From Eikenella sp963548155 (GTDB lineage Bacteria; Pseudomonadota; Gammaproteobacteria; Burkholderiales; Neisseriaceae): a stretch of 64,000 bases of DNA. The DNA lies in NCBI GenBank assembly GCA_963548155.1, contig CAUUTP010000001.1, positions 21,992 to 85,991 on the forward strand, given 5' to 3'. This document shows, piece by piece, positions 18,523-26,824 of this stretch. The notes beneath the pieces were generated by a model that saw only the letters and a list, made by a program, of their open reading frames with translations, did not search any database and was not told the origin of the DNA. A program made the position numbers and the translations under genes. Position 1 is the first letter of the stretch. Every line of letters begins with the position of its first letter.

Positions 18523-19268
18523 GGGGCTTAGGAAGCAAAATTTATTTTAAAGGATTTTCACGCAACATTCTCAGCAGTATTTTGTATAAATCATTATGCC
18601 TGTGATTGAAGCGGAACCCGGTTTCTTTTAAATGCAGGTAAAACGTATGTTTCGGCACCCCGTCAAATTGCACCAGGCGATGCTTGGCGCAGCTCCAAAA
18701 AGATTCAATACCGTTAATATGCCGCGTACCGCGAACAAACTCATTGTCACCATGATGTACCCTGAAATGTTTGGCAAAACCCATATCGACCAATCCCCGA
18801 TAACCGCGCCAACCGTCGGTATTGATGACACTCCCGATACCGACACGGCCTCTAATGACCTTTTGCAGCGTTGCTTTGGAAATATCGGGAACAATCCCGG
18901 TATAAACCTTGTCCCCACGTTTCAAAATGCCGAAAACGATGGTTTTCCCACCCGCACCGCGCCCGCGTTTGCCCCTGATACGTTTGGCACCGAAATAGGA
19001 TTCGTCCAATTCTACAATGCCGTATAAAGGTGCCTGCCTCCCGCATTCGTCAGCCAAACGCCGGCGCAATTTCAGGTACAGGCTGTTGACACTTCTGATG
19101 CTGACACCCGTCAGTTTTGCGGTATCGGAGGCAGTCAAATCCAAAGCAAACAGCCGCAGGAGCTGGCGAAATTTGGGCTCGGTAATTTTACTGAACTTTT
19201 GGTACTTGTTTTTTAAATTCATTTCAGAAGCTTATCACCATATTGAGTGATTTTGCTTCCTAAGCCCC
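18523..19268 (-). mobile_element. IS1595-family insertion sequence, complete
   Basis: A 746-bp element bounded by perfect terminal inverted repeats, GGGGCTTAGGAAGCAAAA on the left (18523-18540) and its complement on the right (19251-19268). Both sides are flanked by ATAATTAT (18515-18522 and 19269-19276), an 8-bp target duplication as expected for IS1595. The duplicated site is itself palindromic, so the matching extends the apparent inverted repeat to 27 bp. One transposase gene fills it. The inserted strand is opposite to the neighbouring genes. Confidence 0.93.
18542..19222 (-). CDS. IS1595-family transposase
   Basis: A 226-residue DDE-type transposase. Acidic catalytic residues are Asp73 (VELDESYFGAK), Asp136 (INTDGWRGY) and the HINGIESFW segment near 168-176, which carries the N/E of this family. 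An N-terminal helix-turn-helix lies about 30-55 (TASDTAKLTGVSIRSV). The frame is intact and full length, so the element may still be active. It resembles Neisserial IS1016-related transposases. Confidence 0.92.
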   Translation of the reverse strand: MNLKNKYQKFSKITEPKFRQLLRLFALDLTASDTAKLTGVSIRSVNSLYLKLRRRLADECGRQAPLYGIVELDESYFGAKRIRGKRGRGAGGKTIVFGILKRGDKVYTGIVPDISKATLQKVIRGRVGIGSVINTDGWRGYRGLVDMGFAKHFRVHHGDNEFVRGTRHINGIESFWSCAKHRLVQFDGVPKHTFYLHLKETGFRFNHRHNDLYKILLRMLRENPLK

Positions 19269-19290
19269 ATAATTATTTAAGGAATAATCT

Positions 19291-19682
19291 ATGAGAAAAT
19301 CTTTGTCTGCCATCATGTTGCTGGCTCTGCTGCCCGTGTAGGCTGCTTTTGCCGAATCGCGTTCCGAAGTGGTGCGCATGAATGTACCGGCCAATAAAAA
19401 GGCACAAAACGAAGCGAACACGGCCAAGTGGCCAACGGGCAAAAAGATTTTGCAACCAGTGGCAGAATCTTCAACCGGCTAACCGAAGCCGCCAAAACTC
19501 TGCCCGACCGGGCGCAATCTGTCTTTTTCCAAGGCGTGGCGCTACGTGGGCAAGGCTATGCCGCCGTAGAGCGCGGCCAATGGCAGGCCGCCGAGCAATA
19601 CTACCTGCAAGCCCTGCGGCTGAATCCGAACGATCAGGCCGCCAAAAACGAATTGGATTTCGTGCGGCGGCACCGCCGCTGA
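19291..19682 (+). pseudogene. Decayed secreted TPR-like protein
   Basis: AAGGA (19278-19282) and ATG 19291 start a clear signal peptide, MRKSLSAIMLLALLPV, then TAG (19339-19341), then AAFAESRSEV in the same frame. The frame is lost again around 19410-19440. A second frame then runs to 19682 with a TPR-like repeat (AVERGQWQAAEQYYLQALRLNPND). One stop and one frameshift thus break a gene that would encode about 130 residues. The insertion sequence ends 22 bp upstream, cutting it from the two small membrane genes that probably preceded it in an operon. Confidence 0.8.
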
Positions 19683-19683
19683 T

Positions 19684-19722
19684 TTTTCAGGTAGCCCATA
19701 CTGCCCGCAGGCTACCTGAAAC
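19684..19722 (+). terminator. DUS inverted pair after the pseudogene
   Basis: TTCAGGTAGCCC (19686-19697) faces AGGCTACCTGAA (19709-19720) with an 11-bp spacer. It lies directly after the pseudogene stop and 20 bp before the next start, so it may also lower expression of the racemase. Confidence 0.65.
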
Positions 19723-19742
19723 CCATCCGAAAGAAAGACCGC

Positions 19743-20438
19743 ATGAACACACTCGGCATCATCGGCGGCATGTCACCCGAAAGTACCGCCGCCTACTACA
19801 CTCAAATCAACCGCCTCATCAACCGGCAAAAAGGCGGCAACCACAGCGCGCCCATCCTGCTTGCCAGCGTTGAATTTCAAGAAATCGTGGATTGCCAGCA
19901 GCGCGGCGATTGGCACAAAGCCGGCGAAATCCTCGCCCAAGCCGCTCGTACTCTGGAGCAGGCCGGCGCAGACGCCGCCCTCCTGGCCACCAACACCATG
20001 CACAAAGTTGCCGCCCCGATACAGGCCGCCATCGGCGTACCCTTTCTGCATATTTTAGACAGCGTGGCCGAACGCATCCGCGCACGAGGCATCCGCACCG
20101 TCGGCCTGCTCGGCACACGCTTTACCATGCAGGACGAGTTCTACCGCGAGGGTCTGGCCGAACGCGGCATCCAAGCCATCGTGCCGGATGAAGGCATGCA
20201 GGCTGAAATCCACCGCATCATTTTCGAAGAGCTCTGCGTGGGCAACTTTACCGAAAACAGCCGCCGTTTCTATGTGCAAACCATCGAACGGCTGGCCGCC
20301 CAAGGCGCGCAGGGCATCATTCTCGGCTGCACCGAAATCGGCCTGCTGGTACGCCCAGAAGATACAGCCGCGCCACTGTTCGACACTACGGAAATCCACG
20401 TGCATGCCGCCGCTGAATTTATTTTGCGGCCTGCCTAA
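19743..20438 (+). CDS. Aspartate/glutamate racemase family protein, YgeA-like
   Basis: A 231-residue two-domain racemase of the Asp/Glu superfamily, likely interconverting L- and D-forms of an amino acid in the cytosol. The first catalytic position has Thr83 (ATNTMHK) where most family members have Cys, and the second is Cys196 (LGCTEIG). This Thr/Cys pair is what I recall for E. coli YgeA, a broad-spectrum L/D-glutamate racemase. GTRFTM and GIIGGMSPEST are typical. The isolated locus gives no further clue. AAGAAAG lies upstream of the ATG. Confidence 0.85.
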   Translation: MNTLGIIGGMSPESTAAYYTQINRLINRQKGGNHSAPILLASVEFQEIVDCQQRGDWHKAGEILAQAARTLEQAGADAALLATNTMHKVAAPIQAAIGVPFLHILDSVAERIRARGIRTVGLLGTRFTMQDEFYREGLAERGIQAIVPDEGMQAEIHRIIFEELCVGNFTENSRRFYVQTIERLAAQGAQGIILGCTEIGLLVRPEDTAAPLFDTTEIHVHAAAEFILRPA

Positions 20439-20560
20439 CCTCCGTTGTGGCTCTCAAGGCAGTCTATTACAGTCATATATTTCTCATGTGAAGCTAAACA
20501 ACTGCTTCAAATACTTGCGCAATAACCCCTATCCCTCTTAATTGATATCGGAGATCAGCC

Positions 20561-21508
20561 ATGAATCCCCCTCTCACCACACTCCCCCAACAGTTCCAAT
20601 CCGCCCGCGTGCTGGTGGTGGGCGACACCATGCTCGACCGCTACTGGTTTGGCGAAGTGGAGCGTATTTCCCCCGAAGCCCCTGTGCCTGTGGCCAAAAT
20701 CGAACGCATGGACCAGCGCGCCGGCGGCGCCGGCAACGTGGCGCGCAACATCGCAGCCCTAGGCGGCCAGGCTGCCCTGTTGTCGGTGGTCGGCCAAGAC
20801 GAAGCCGCCAACGAACTGGAAAAAATCATCCAAAGCAATGGTGTGCAAACCTTTTTAGAGCACGATGAAACCATCGACACCACCGTGAAACTGCGTGTGC
20901 TCTCGCGCAATCAGCAGCTTTTGCGCATTGATTTTGAAGAGAAGCCCAGCCAAGACGTGCTGGATCGGCTCAACCGCCGTTTCCGCAGTCTGCTGCCGGA
21001 CTACGATGCGGTTATCCTTTCCGACTACCGCAAAGGCTGCCTGTTTCAGGTAGCCGATATGATTGATTTCGCCCGCGAGCACAACAAACCTGTGTTAATC
21101 GATCCCAAAGGCGACGACTACGAAAAATACGCCGGCGCCAGCCTCATCACTCCCAACCGCAACGAACTGCGCCAAGTGGTCGGCTCGTGGAGTAACGAAG
21201 CCGAGCTCACCGAAAAAGCCGAAGCCCTGCGCCGCCACCTGCAATTAAACGCCATCCTGCTCACCCGCAGCGAAGAAGGCATGAGCCTGTATGAGGCGGA
21301 GCACATCAGCCACCAGCCCACCCGCGCGCAGGAAGTATTCGATGTATCCGGCGCGGGAGACACCGTCATCGCCACCGTAGGCCTCGGCCTGGCCGCCAAA
21401 CTAAACTTGCGCCAAGCCATGCACATCGCCAACGCCGCTGCCGGCGTGGTGGTAGCCAAACTCGGCACTGCCGTATGCAGCCAAGCCGAACTACTCGCTG
21501 CTTTGTAG
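20561..21508 (+). CDS. hldA: D-glycero-beta-D-manno-heptose-7-phosphate kinase
   Basis: A 315-residue PfkB/ribokinase-fold kinase (RfaE domain I) phosphorylating heptose-7-phosphate at C1, feeding ADP-heptose for the lipooligosaccharide core. Motifs: VVGDTMLDRYWFG at the N-terminus, GGAGNVARNIAALGG (about 52-66), and the PfkB signature DVSGAGDTVIATV with catalytic Asp near 264. There is no adenylyltransferase domain, so the second step must be encoded elsewhere (hldC type), as in Neisseria. Start 20561 follows GGAG. A DUS in frame gives LFQVADM. Confidence 0.9.
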   Translation: MNPPLTTLPQQFQSARVLVVGDTMLDRYWFGEVERISPEAPVPVAKIERMDQRAGGAGNVARNIAALGGQAALLSVVGQDEAANELEKIIQSNGVQTFLEHDETIDTTVKLRVLSRNQQLLRIDFEEKPSQDVLDRLNRRFRSLLPDYDAVILSDYRKGCLFQVADMIDFAREHNKPVLIDPKGDDYEKYAGASLITPNRNELRQVVGSWSNEAELTEKAEALRRHLQLNAILLTRSEEGMSLYEAEHISHQPTRAQEVFDVSGAGDTVIATVGLGLAAKLNLRQAMHIANAAAGVVVAKLGTAVCSQAELLAAL

Positions 21509-21549
21509 CAAGATGTCGAAGCAGGCTAAAGCCCAGCCCCATTCCCAAC

Positions 21550-21594
21550 ACAGGCTACCTGAAATTTTGTTCCACTCACTTTCAGGTAGCCTGT
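21550..21594 (+). terminator. DUS inverted-pair terminator after hldA
   Basis: AGGCTACCTGAA (21552-21563) faces TTCAGGTAGCCT (21581-21592). Loop of 17 bp. It lies about 40 bp after the stop. Confidence 0.7.
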
Positions 21595-21653
21595 TTCTTG
21601 TAGACCAGGCAAAGCTTGGATAGCCATAAAGCACCAATCCCAATATGTTAAAA

Positions 21654-21762
21654 TATAGCTGCAGCACTTATTCCTTCCTACCGCGTTGGCTCGCCTTGCC
21701 GTACTACTCTGTACTGTCTGCGGCTCGCCGCCTGGTAGGAAAAAATAATTGCTTCAGCTATA
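21654..21762. repeat. Small interspersed repeat with 29-bp imperfect inverted ends (copy A)
   Basis: TATAGCTGCAGCACTTATTC at 21654 onwards mirrors the region ending AATTGCTTCAGCTATA at 21762. The two 29-bp ends agree at about 25 positions as inverted repeats. The middle holds CGTTGGCTCGCCTTGCCGTA and TGTCTGCGGCTCGCCGCC. Two diverged relatives occur at 51855-51960 and 53030-53083. The central sequence resembles a short repeat that I remember from Neisseria genomes. No coding frame. It ends 27 bp before parE and may affect its expression. Confidence 0.7.
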
Positions 21763-21788
21763 AGCCTAATTGAAACGTGAACACACCC

Positions 21789-23762
21789 ATGACCAAGCAA
21801 TACTCAGAAAGCAGCATCAAAGTCCTCAAAGGCCTGGAGCCGGTAAAAGAACGCCCCGGCATGTACACCCGCACCGACAGCCCCACCCACATCTGCCAGG
21901 AAGCCATCGACAACGCTGCCGACGAAGCCCTCGGCGGCTTCGCCAGCCGCATCAATGTGGAAATTCACGAAGACGGTTCGCTTTCCGTATCCGACAACGG
22001 GCGCGGCATTCCCGTGGGCCTGCATCCAGAAGAAAATGTGCCCGTGGTCGAGCTGGTGTTCACCCGCCTGCATGCCGGCGGCAAATTCAACAAAACCAGC
22101 GGCGACGGCGCTTATGCCTTCTCCGGCGGCCTGCACGGCGTGGGCATATCCGTAACCAACGCCCTCTCCCGCCGCCTCGAAGTGGCCGTGCGCCGCGAAG
22201 GGCGCGAATACCGCATCGCCTTCGCCGGCGGCGACGTGGTCGAGCCTTTAGCCGAAACCGGCAAATGCCCAGCCAAAGACAGCGGCACCACCCTGCGCAT
22301 CTGGCCCGATACCCGCTACTTCGAAAGCCCCAACTACGACATCGCCGAAATCGAACGCCTGCTGCGGGCCAAAGCCGTACTGATGCCCGGCGTAACCGTT
22401 TCCCTCACCCGCTGGCACAACGGCCTGCCCGAAACCCAAACCTGGCACTACCCCGACGGTTTGGAAGGCTACCTGAAAACCCTGCTGGCCGAGCAGGAAA
22501 ACACCCTGCCCCTGCTTACGCTGCAAAACCACGTTTCAGGTAGCCATCATGGTGATTTTGCCGACGGCGAAGGCGTATCCTGTGCCCTCACCTGGCTGGA
22601 AGAAGGCCGCATTACCACCGAGAGCTATGTCAACCTCATCCCCACCCCCGCCGGCGGCACCCACGAAGCCGGGCTCAAACAAGCCCTGTTCAACGCCGTA
22701 TCCAACTTCATCACCCACCACAACCTCTTGCCGCGCGGCGTGAAAGTCCAAAGCGACGACGTATTCAACCGCGTCGCCTTCGTGCTGTCCGTGCGCATGC
22801 TCGATCCGCAATTCCAAGGTCAAACCAAAGACAAACTCACCAACCGCGACGCGCTCAAACTCGTGGCCGCCCTCGCCGGCGACCACGTCGAATTGTGGCT
22901 CAACCAAAACCTCGAAGCCGGCAAGAAAATTGCCGAGCTCGCCATCAAACAGGCCCAAGAGCGCATGCGCTCGGTGAAAAAAATCGAAAAACGCAAAGGC
23001 AGCGGCATTTCCGTGCTGCCCGGCAAGCTCACCGACTGCGAAAGCGAAGACATCCGCGAAAACGAGCTGTTCCTGGTGGAAGGCGATTCCGCCGGCGGCT
23101 CTGCCAAACTCGCCCGCGACCGCAACACCCAAGCCATCCTGTCTCTGCGCGGCAAAGTGCTCAACAGCTTCGAAGTGCACCGCGACCAACTCTTCGCCAA
23201 CACCGAAATCCACGATATTTCCGTGGCCATCGGCGTAGACCCGCACGGCGAAGGCGACAGCCCCGACCTCTCCGGCCTGCGCTACGGCAAAATCGCCATC
23301 CTCTCCGATGCCGACGTCGACGGCTCGCATATCCAAGTGTTGCTGCTCACCCTGTTTTACCGCCACTTCCCCGAGCTCATCCGCCGCGGCCACATCTACG
23401 TTGCCCAGCCGCCGCTGTTCCGTGTGGACGTAGCCGCCCAAGGCAGAAAAAAAACTGCGCGCAAATTCTACGCCCTCGACCAAGCCGAGCTCGAAGGCAT
23501 TCTGGAAAAACTGCGCAAAGAAGGCCTGCGCGAAAACCAATATTCCATCAGCCGCTTCAAAGGCCTCGGTGAAATGAATCCCGACCAGCTCAAAGACACC
23601 ACCATGCACCCCGACACCCGCCGCCTGCTGCGCGTGCATATCCCCGAACACAGCAGCGAGCCCACCCACAACGTATTTGTGAAGCTCATGGGCAAAGGCG
23701 AATCCGCCCAGCGCCGCAGCTGGATGGAAGCCGAAGGCGACAAAGCCGAGCTGGATATTTAA
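21789..23762 (+). CDS. parE: DNA topoisomerase IV subunit B
   Basis: A 657-residue ATPase subunit that decatenates daughter chromosomes with ParC. GHKL ATPase features: EAIDNAADEALGG, DNGRGIPVG, GGLHGVGISV. The transducer follows, then the TOPRIM domain with VEGDSAGGSAK, DADVDGSHIQ and the C-terminal GLGEMNPDQL. I place the start at ATG 21789 (MTKQYSESSIKVLKG) rather than GTG 21777, because it fits the family N-terminus; neither has a clear Shine-Dalgarno. GYLKTLLAE and FQG-like segments mark DUS copies in frame. ParC is not in this window. Distinguished from GyrB by its shorter length and lack of the GyrB insertion. Confidence 0.93.
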   Translation: MTKQYSESSIKVLKGLEPVKERPGMYTRTDSPTHICQEAIDNAADEALGGFASRINVEIHEDGSLSVSDNGRGIPVGLHPEENVPVVELVFTRLHAGGKFNKTSGDGAYAFSGGLHGVGISVTNALSRRLEVAVRREGREYRIAFAGGDVVEPLAETGKCPAKDSGTTLRIWPDTRYFESPNYDIAEIERLLRAKAVLMPGVTVSLTRWHNGLPETQTWHYPDGLEGYLKTLLAEQENTLPLLTLQNHVSGSHHGDFADGEGVSCALTWLEEGRITTESYVNLIPTPAGGTHEAGLKQALFNAVSNFITHHNLLPRGVKVQSDDVFNRVAFVLSVRMLDPQFQGQTKDKLTNRDALKLVAALAGDHVELWLNQNLEAGKKIAELAIKQAQERMRSVKKIEKRKGSGISVLPGKLTDCESEDIRENELFLVEGDSAGGSAKLARDRNTQAILSLRGKVLNSFEVHRDQLFANTEIHDISVAIGVDPHGEGDSPDLSGLRYGKIAILSDADVDGSHIQVLLLTLFYRHFPELIRRGHIYVAQPPLFRVDVAAQGRKKTARKFYALDQAELEGILEKLRKEGLRENQYSISRFKGLGEMNPDQLKDTTMHPDTRRLLRVHIPEHSSEPTHNVFVKLMGKGESAQRRSWMEAEGDKAELDI

Positions 23763-23772
23763 AGCCATAAGC

Positions 23773-23811
23773 AAAGGCTACCTGAAATATTGCTTTTTCA
23801 GGCAGCCTTTA
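23773..23811 (+). terminator. Mixed-dialect DUS pair after parE
   Basis: AGGCTACCTGAA (23775-23786) faces TTCAGGCAGCCT (23797-23808). The second arm is the complement of AGGCTGCCTGAA, one base different from the local dialect and identical to what I recall as the Simonsiella-type DUS. The stem still pairs with one G-T/A-C mismatch. Confidence 0.7.
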
Positions 23812-23890
23812 CTCTCATCTCAAATTTAAATTAATTACATAAACATCATCAAGTTACATCGATTTTCTAGCCATAAAACCGCCGGCAGGC

Positions 23891-23896
23891 TATAAT
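23891..23896 (+). promoter_or_regulatory. Possible -10 element for sspA
   Basis: TATAAT at 23891-23896, 64 bp before the sspA start. No good TTGACA is visible at 16-18 bp, so this is a -10-only call. Confidence 0.35.
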
Positions 23897-23959
23897 ACGC
23901 GGCTAGCATACGCCGGCAGTCTTGCCAAGCCGGCAACACCGTTTAGGGAGAATACAGTT

Positions 23960-24565
23960 ATGATGGTTTTATACTCAGGCATTACCTGCCCCTTCAGCCA
24001 CCGCTGCCGCTTCGTGCTATACGAAAAAGGCATGGATTTCGAAATCAAAGATGTAGATATCTTCAACAAACCCGAAGATCTCTCCGTGATGAACCCCTAC
24101 AACCAAGTACCCGTATTGGTTGAGCGCGACCTCATCTTGTTTGAATCCAACATCATCAACGAATACATCGACGAACGCTTCCCCCATCCGCAGCTTATGC
24201 CCGGCGACCCCGTGATGCGCGGTCGCGGCCGTTTGGTTTTGTTCCGCATGGAAAAAGAACTGTTCAGCCACGTGCAAAAACTCGAAAGCCCCGATACATC
24301 GGCCAAAGAGCAGGCCAAAGCGCGCGAAGCCATCAGCCAAGGCCTCACCCTGCTCGCTCCCGCCTTCTCTAAAAATAAATACGTGCTGGGTGACGACTTC
24401 TCCATGATCGACGTCGCCATCGCTCCCCTCCTATGGCGGCTCGACCACTACGGCATCAAACTGGGCAAATCCGCCGCGCCCATCCTGAAATACGCCGAGC
24501 GCATTTTCCAACGCGAATCCTTTATCGCCGCGCTCACCGCCGCCGAAAAAGCCATGCGCCGCTAA
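23960..24565 (+). CDS. sspA: Stringent starvation protein A, GST-fold
   Basis: A 201-residue glutathione-transferase-fold protein that binds RNA polymerase and influences stationary-phase and stress transcription. The N-terminal thioredoxin-like domain has ITCPFSHRCRFVLYEKGMDF, and NPYNQVPVLVERDLILFESNIINEYIDERFPHP is characteristic (quoted here as PVLVERDLILFES, then EYIDERFPHP). The C-terminal helical domain follows. Length is normal. It is followed by sspB, the usual sspAB order, though a hairpin lies between. No GST activity is expected. Confidence 0.95.
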   Translation: MMVLYSGITCPFSHRCRFVLYEKGMDFEIKDVDIFNKPEDLSVMNPYNQVPVLVERDLILFESNIINEYIDERFPHPQLMPGDPVMRGRGRLVLFRMEKELFSHVQKLESPDTSAKEQAKAREAISQGLTLLAPAFSKNKYVLGDDFSMIDVAIAPLLWRLDHYGIKLGKSAAPILKYAERIFQRESFIAALTAAEKAMRR

Positions 24566-24573
24566 GCATATAG

Positions 24574-24622
24574 GCCGTTTGTTTGGAAACCGCTTCCGCG
24601 TTGTCTAAACAAGCGGCTTTTA
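24574..24622 (+). terminator. Hairpin between sspA and sspB
   Basis: GCCGTTTGTTT (24574-24584) pairs with AAACAAGCGGC (24607-24617), one G-T wobble, followed by TTTT. It lies just after the sspA stop. sspB may still be read through. Confidence 0.7.
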
Positions 24623-24730
24623 GCTGAAATCATGATTTTTCATTCCAGGCGGCTATCCAACGCCGTAGGAAGTGAAGTATTTTAGCGATATGTTTTTCAG
24701 GTAGCCTTTCGCCACACAGGAATCTTGCCC

Positions 24731-25135
24731 ATGAACCCCACCCTCAAACCCTACCTCGTCCGCGCCCTGCACGAATGGTGCAGCGACCAAGGCCACACAC
24801 CCTACATCCAAGTCTGGGTAAACGAGCACACCCGCGTGCCCATGCAGTTTGTGAAAGACAACCAAATCATCCTCAATATCGGCGCCACCGCCTGCGCCGG
24901 CCTGAACATCGATAACGACTGGGTCAGCTTCACCGCCCGTTTCGGCGGCGTGGCGCACGATATTTGGATTCCGGTCGGCCACATCGGCGCCATCTATGCC
25001 CGCGAAACCGGCGAAGGTATGAACTTCGACATCACGCCCTACGAACCCAGTACCCCGCCCCAACCCGAAGCGGGCAACAGCGGCAAAGACAGCAAACCCG
25101 CCGGCAAACACAAAGGCCTGAAGCTGGTGAAATAA
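24731..25135 (+). CDS. sspB: ClpXP protease specificity-enhancing factor SspB
   Basis: A 134-residue adaptor that tethers ssrA-tagged peptides to ClpXP. The globular domain (about 1-105) has YLVRALHEWCSDQGHTPYI and GATACAGLNIDNDWVSFTARFGGV, and the flexible tail ends KGLKLVK, the ClpX-docking XB motif at its usual position. I choose ATG 24731, with AGGAA 8 nt before it, over TTG 24725. The linker is rich in Pro, Ser and Gly as usual. A DUS (TTTCAGGTAGCC) lies just upstream. Confidence 0.94.
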   Translation: MNPTLKPYLVRALHEWCSDQGHTPYIQVWVNEHTRVPMQFVKDNQIILNIGATACAGLNIDNDWVSFTARFGGVAHDIWIPVGHIGAIYARETGEGMNFDITPYEPSTPPQPEAGNSGKDSKPAGKHKGLKLVK

Positions 25136-25153
25136 CCCTGACACGACCAAAAC

Positions 25154-25198
25154 AAAGGCTACCTAAAAAGCAGTTTGTATGCTTTCAGGTAGCCTTTT
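25154..25198. repeat. Left boundary hairpin of the defence-like cassette
   Basis: A DUS inverted pair, left arm mutated (AGGCTACCTAAA), right arm exact, with the loop GCAGTTTGTATGC. The sequence at 30633-30676 is almost the same hairpin in the opposite orientation, with loop GCATACAAACTGC. Because the loop is not part of the DUS, the two copies must share a recent origin. Confidence 0.8.
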
Positions 25199-25210
25199 AA
25201 TACCTCTTTA

Positions 25211-26809
25211 CTACACGTTATATCCATGCAAAAACCTTGCTGCGCCGCCGTTCCATTTAACCAGGTGGTCGCCGCTGCCCACAAGTTTTTCCGCTCCCAA
25301 ACCGCCTTCACCCAGCACGATTTCCGATGCCCTAGCATTAACCACGCTAAATGCGATGCGGGTGGGAATGTTGGCGCGCAGACGTTGGGAGAAGCTTTCG
25401 CTGTTAGGTGTTTGTGTGGACAACAACAAGAAAATACCTGCAGAACGGGCTTTTTCGGCAAGCTGGCAAAGCAGGTCTTCTACTTCTTTGTTTTTACTTA
25501 GCAAGTTGGCCACTTCATCCACCACGGCGACAATATAACGCGGCAATACCATGCCTTCAGGTAATTCGGCAATATTGCGTTTTCCTTCCAACTGTAACAG
25601 CTCGTTCCGCCTTTCTACTTCGCCTGCAAGCTCATACAGGATTTCATCCATCTCCGAACTGTCGGTGATAATTCTCCCTTCGCGGATATAATCGGGATAA
25701 TTCTGCAAAAAGGTTTGATATTCGGTCTTTTTCGGGTCGAGAATGACGACTTCCACTTGCTCCTTGCTGTTCAGTTGCAAGAGGCTATGCAGCAGACTGT
25801 GAACAAAAACGGATTTGCCCGATCCAGTTTTTCCGGCAACAAAACTGTGTACAGCAGCGGTTAAGTCGTCAAACACAGGTTCGCCGCGTTCGTCCAAGCC
25901 GATACACACGGGCAGTTTGAACTGCCGTGCCGATGCGCGGTATTGCTGCAAGGCCGTCTGAAACTCACTTTGCCCGTATTGCCGCCAAGTGTCTTGCGGG
26001 CGCAGGATATTGATGTGCCATGTATTGGCTTCGCCGCGTATGCGTCCGCAGCGCATTTCGTCATCGCCGATGCCTAATTCGGAGCAAATCTGGCTGTGGT
26101 ATTTTTCCAAATCCACATAGCAGTCGAACTGTACGCGCAAGCAGTCGTAGCGCACGCCGACGTATTCTAGTTGTATCGTGCCGCCCTTGCCGACTGTTTT
26201 GTCCAGTGCGGTTTTAAGTTTGATGCGGGCTGCATCGAGTGTTCCGACATTTTCTGCGGGAAATTCGCTTGAACTAGAAATCTCTCCTGCATGTTGCCGT
26301 CCGCTACTGTTTTTAACAGCCAATTCAGCCAATTCGTTCAAAAAGGCCTGCCGTTGTGCCAAATCGTCATCGGGTTTGAATTGTCTGCAACGTTCCCAAA
26401 ACGCATGCAAACCAAGCGCGCCGGTATGCCACAGGTCGGCAATTAGTTTGTACAAATCATCTTTTCCCGCCAGTTTCCCTTGCCTGATGTGGAACAGGGT
26501 TTCGCTCAACAGGGCAAGCCAAAGCCGCGAATGGTCTTGAAAGCAGGTTTGGAAAGAAGGGATGTCGATGCCTTTGGTATCGGGGGCGGCAGTCAAATTT
26601 TCCGGCTGGCGAGCCCAGCCTTTGGCAAAGCAATAGCCGATACAGAGTACCGCCCACTCGTAGTTGTTGTCCAGATGCGGCAACGCACCTGCGTGGGTGA
26701 GTTTTTCGCGTATGGCTTTGGCTTCGCTGCTGGAAATAATGTGTTTGTCGCTAATCAGGGTATGGAAATAGTCGGAATCCCACTGGCGGTTGTCTGGCAG
26801 CAGATACAT
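25211..26809 (-). CDS. FtsK/SpoIIIE-type ATPase of a DndCD-like cassette
   Basis: A 532-residue soluble ATPase without membrane spans. Walker A is AGKTGSGKS (about 325-333), Walker B is VAVVDEVANLL with the DE pair near 431, and LLLSTQTPN is the sensor. RANIPTRIAFSVV is the typical FtsK core. The N-terminal 60 residues (SSEAKAIREKLTHAG to CIGYCFAKGW) resemble DndE in spacing and in a short NYEWAVLCIGYC helix, but that is a weak likeness. It sits last in the DndC-DndD-FtsK order, 15 bp after the DndD gene. A DNA-translocating partner of the system is inferred. It holds a Neisseria-type DUS at 25951. Confidence 0.75.
   Translation of the reverse strand: MYLLPDNRQWDSDYFHTLISDKHIISSSEAKAIREKLTHAGALPHLDNNYEWAVLCIGYCFAKGWARQPENLTAAPDTKGIDIPSFQTCFQDHSRLWLALLSETLFHIRQGKLAGKDDLYKLIADLWHTGALGLHAFWERCRQFKPDDDLAQRQAFLNELAELAVKNSSGRQHAGEISSSSEFPAENVGTLDAARIKLKTALDKTVGKGGTIQLEYVGVRYDCLRVQFDCYVDLEKYHSQICSELGIGDDEMRCGRIRGEANTWHINILRPQDTWRQYGQSEFQTALQQYRASARQFKLPVCIGLDERGEPVFDDLTAAVHSFVAGKTGSGKSVFVHSLLHSLLQLNSKEQVEVVILDPKKTEYQTFLQNYPDYIREGRIITDSSEMDEILYELAGEVERRNELLQLEGKRNIAELPEGMVLPRYIVAVVDEVANLLSKNKEVEDLLCQLAEKARSAGIFLLLSTQTPNSESFSQRLRANIPTRIAFSVVNARASEIVLGEGGLGAEKLVGSGDHLVKWNGGAARFLHGYNV
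25951..25962 (+). repeat. Neisseria-type DUS in the FtsK-like gene
   Basis: AGGCCGTCTGAA, an exact match to the AG-DUS dialect of Neisseria (core GCCGTCTGAA), which differs from the local AGGCTACCTGAA. It is taken as a mark of origin. Confidence 0.8.
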
Positions 26810-26824
26810 GTATTGTTCCTTTAA

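Noticed and set aside
22536..23774. Long open frame on the minus strand over parE
   Set aside because: Same cause as over ftsK; parE on the plus strand has full family motifs.
25211..26809. FtsK-like gene as a conjugative or plasmid transfer ATPase
   Set aside because: No relaxase, type IV secretion or replication genes are nearby, and the partners are DndC- and DndD-like.
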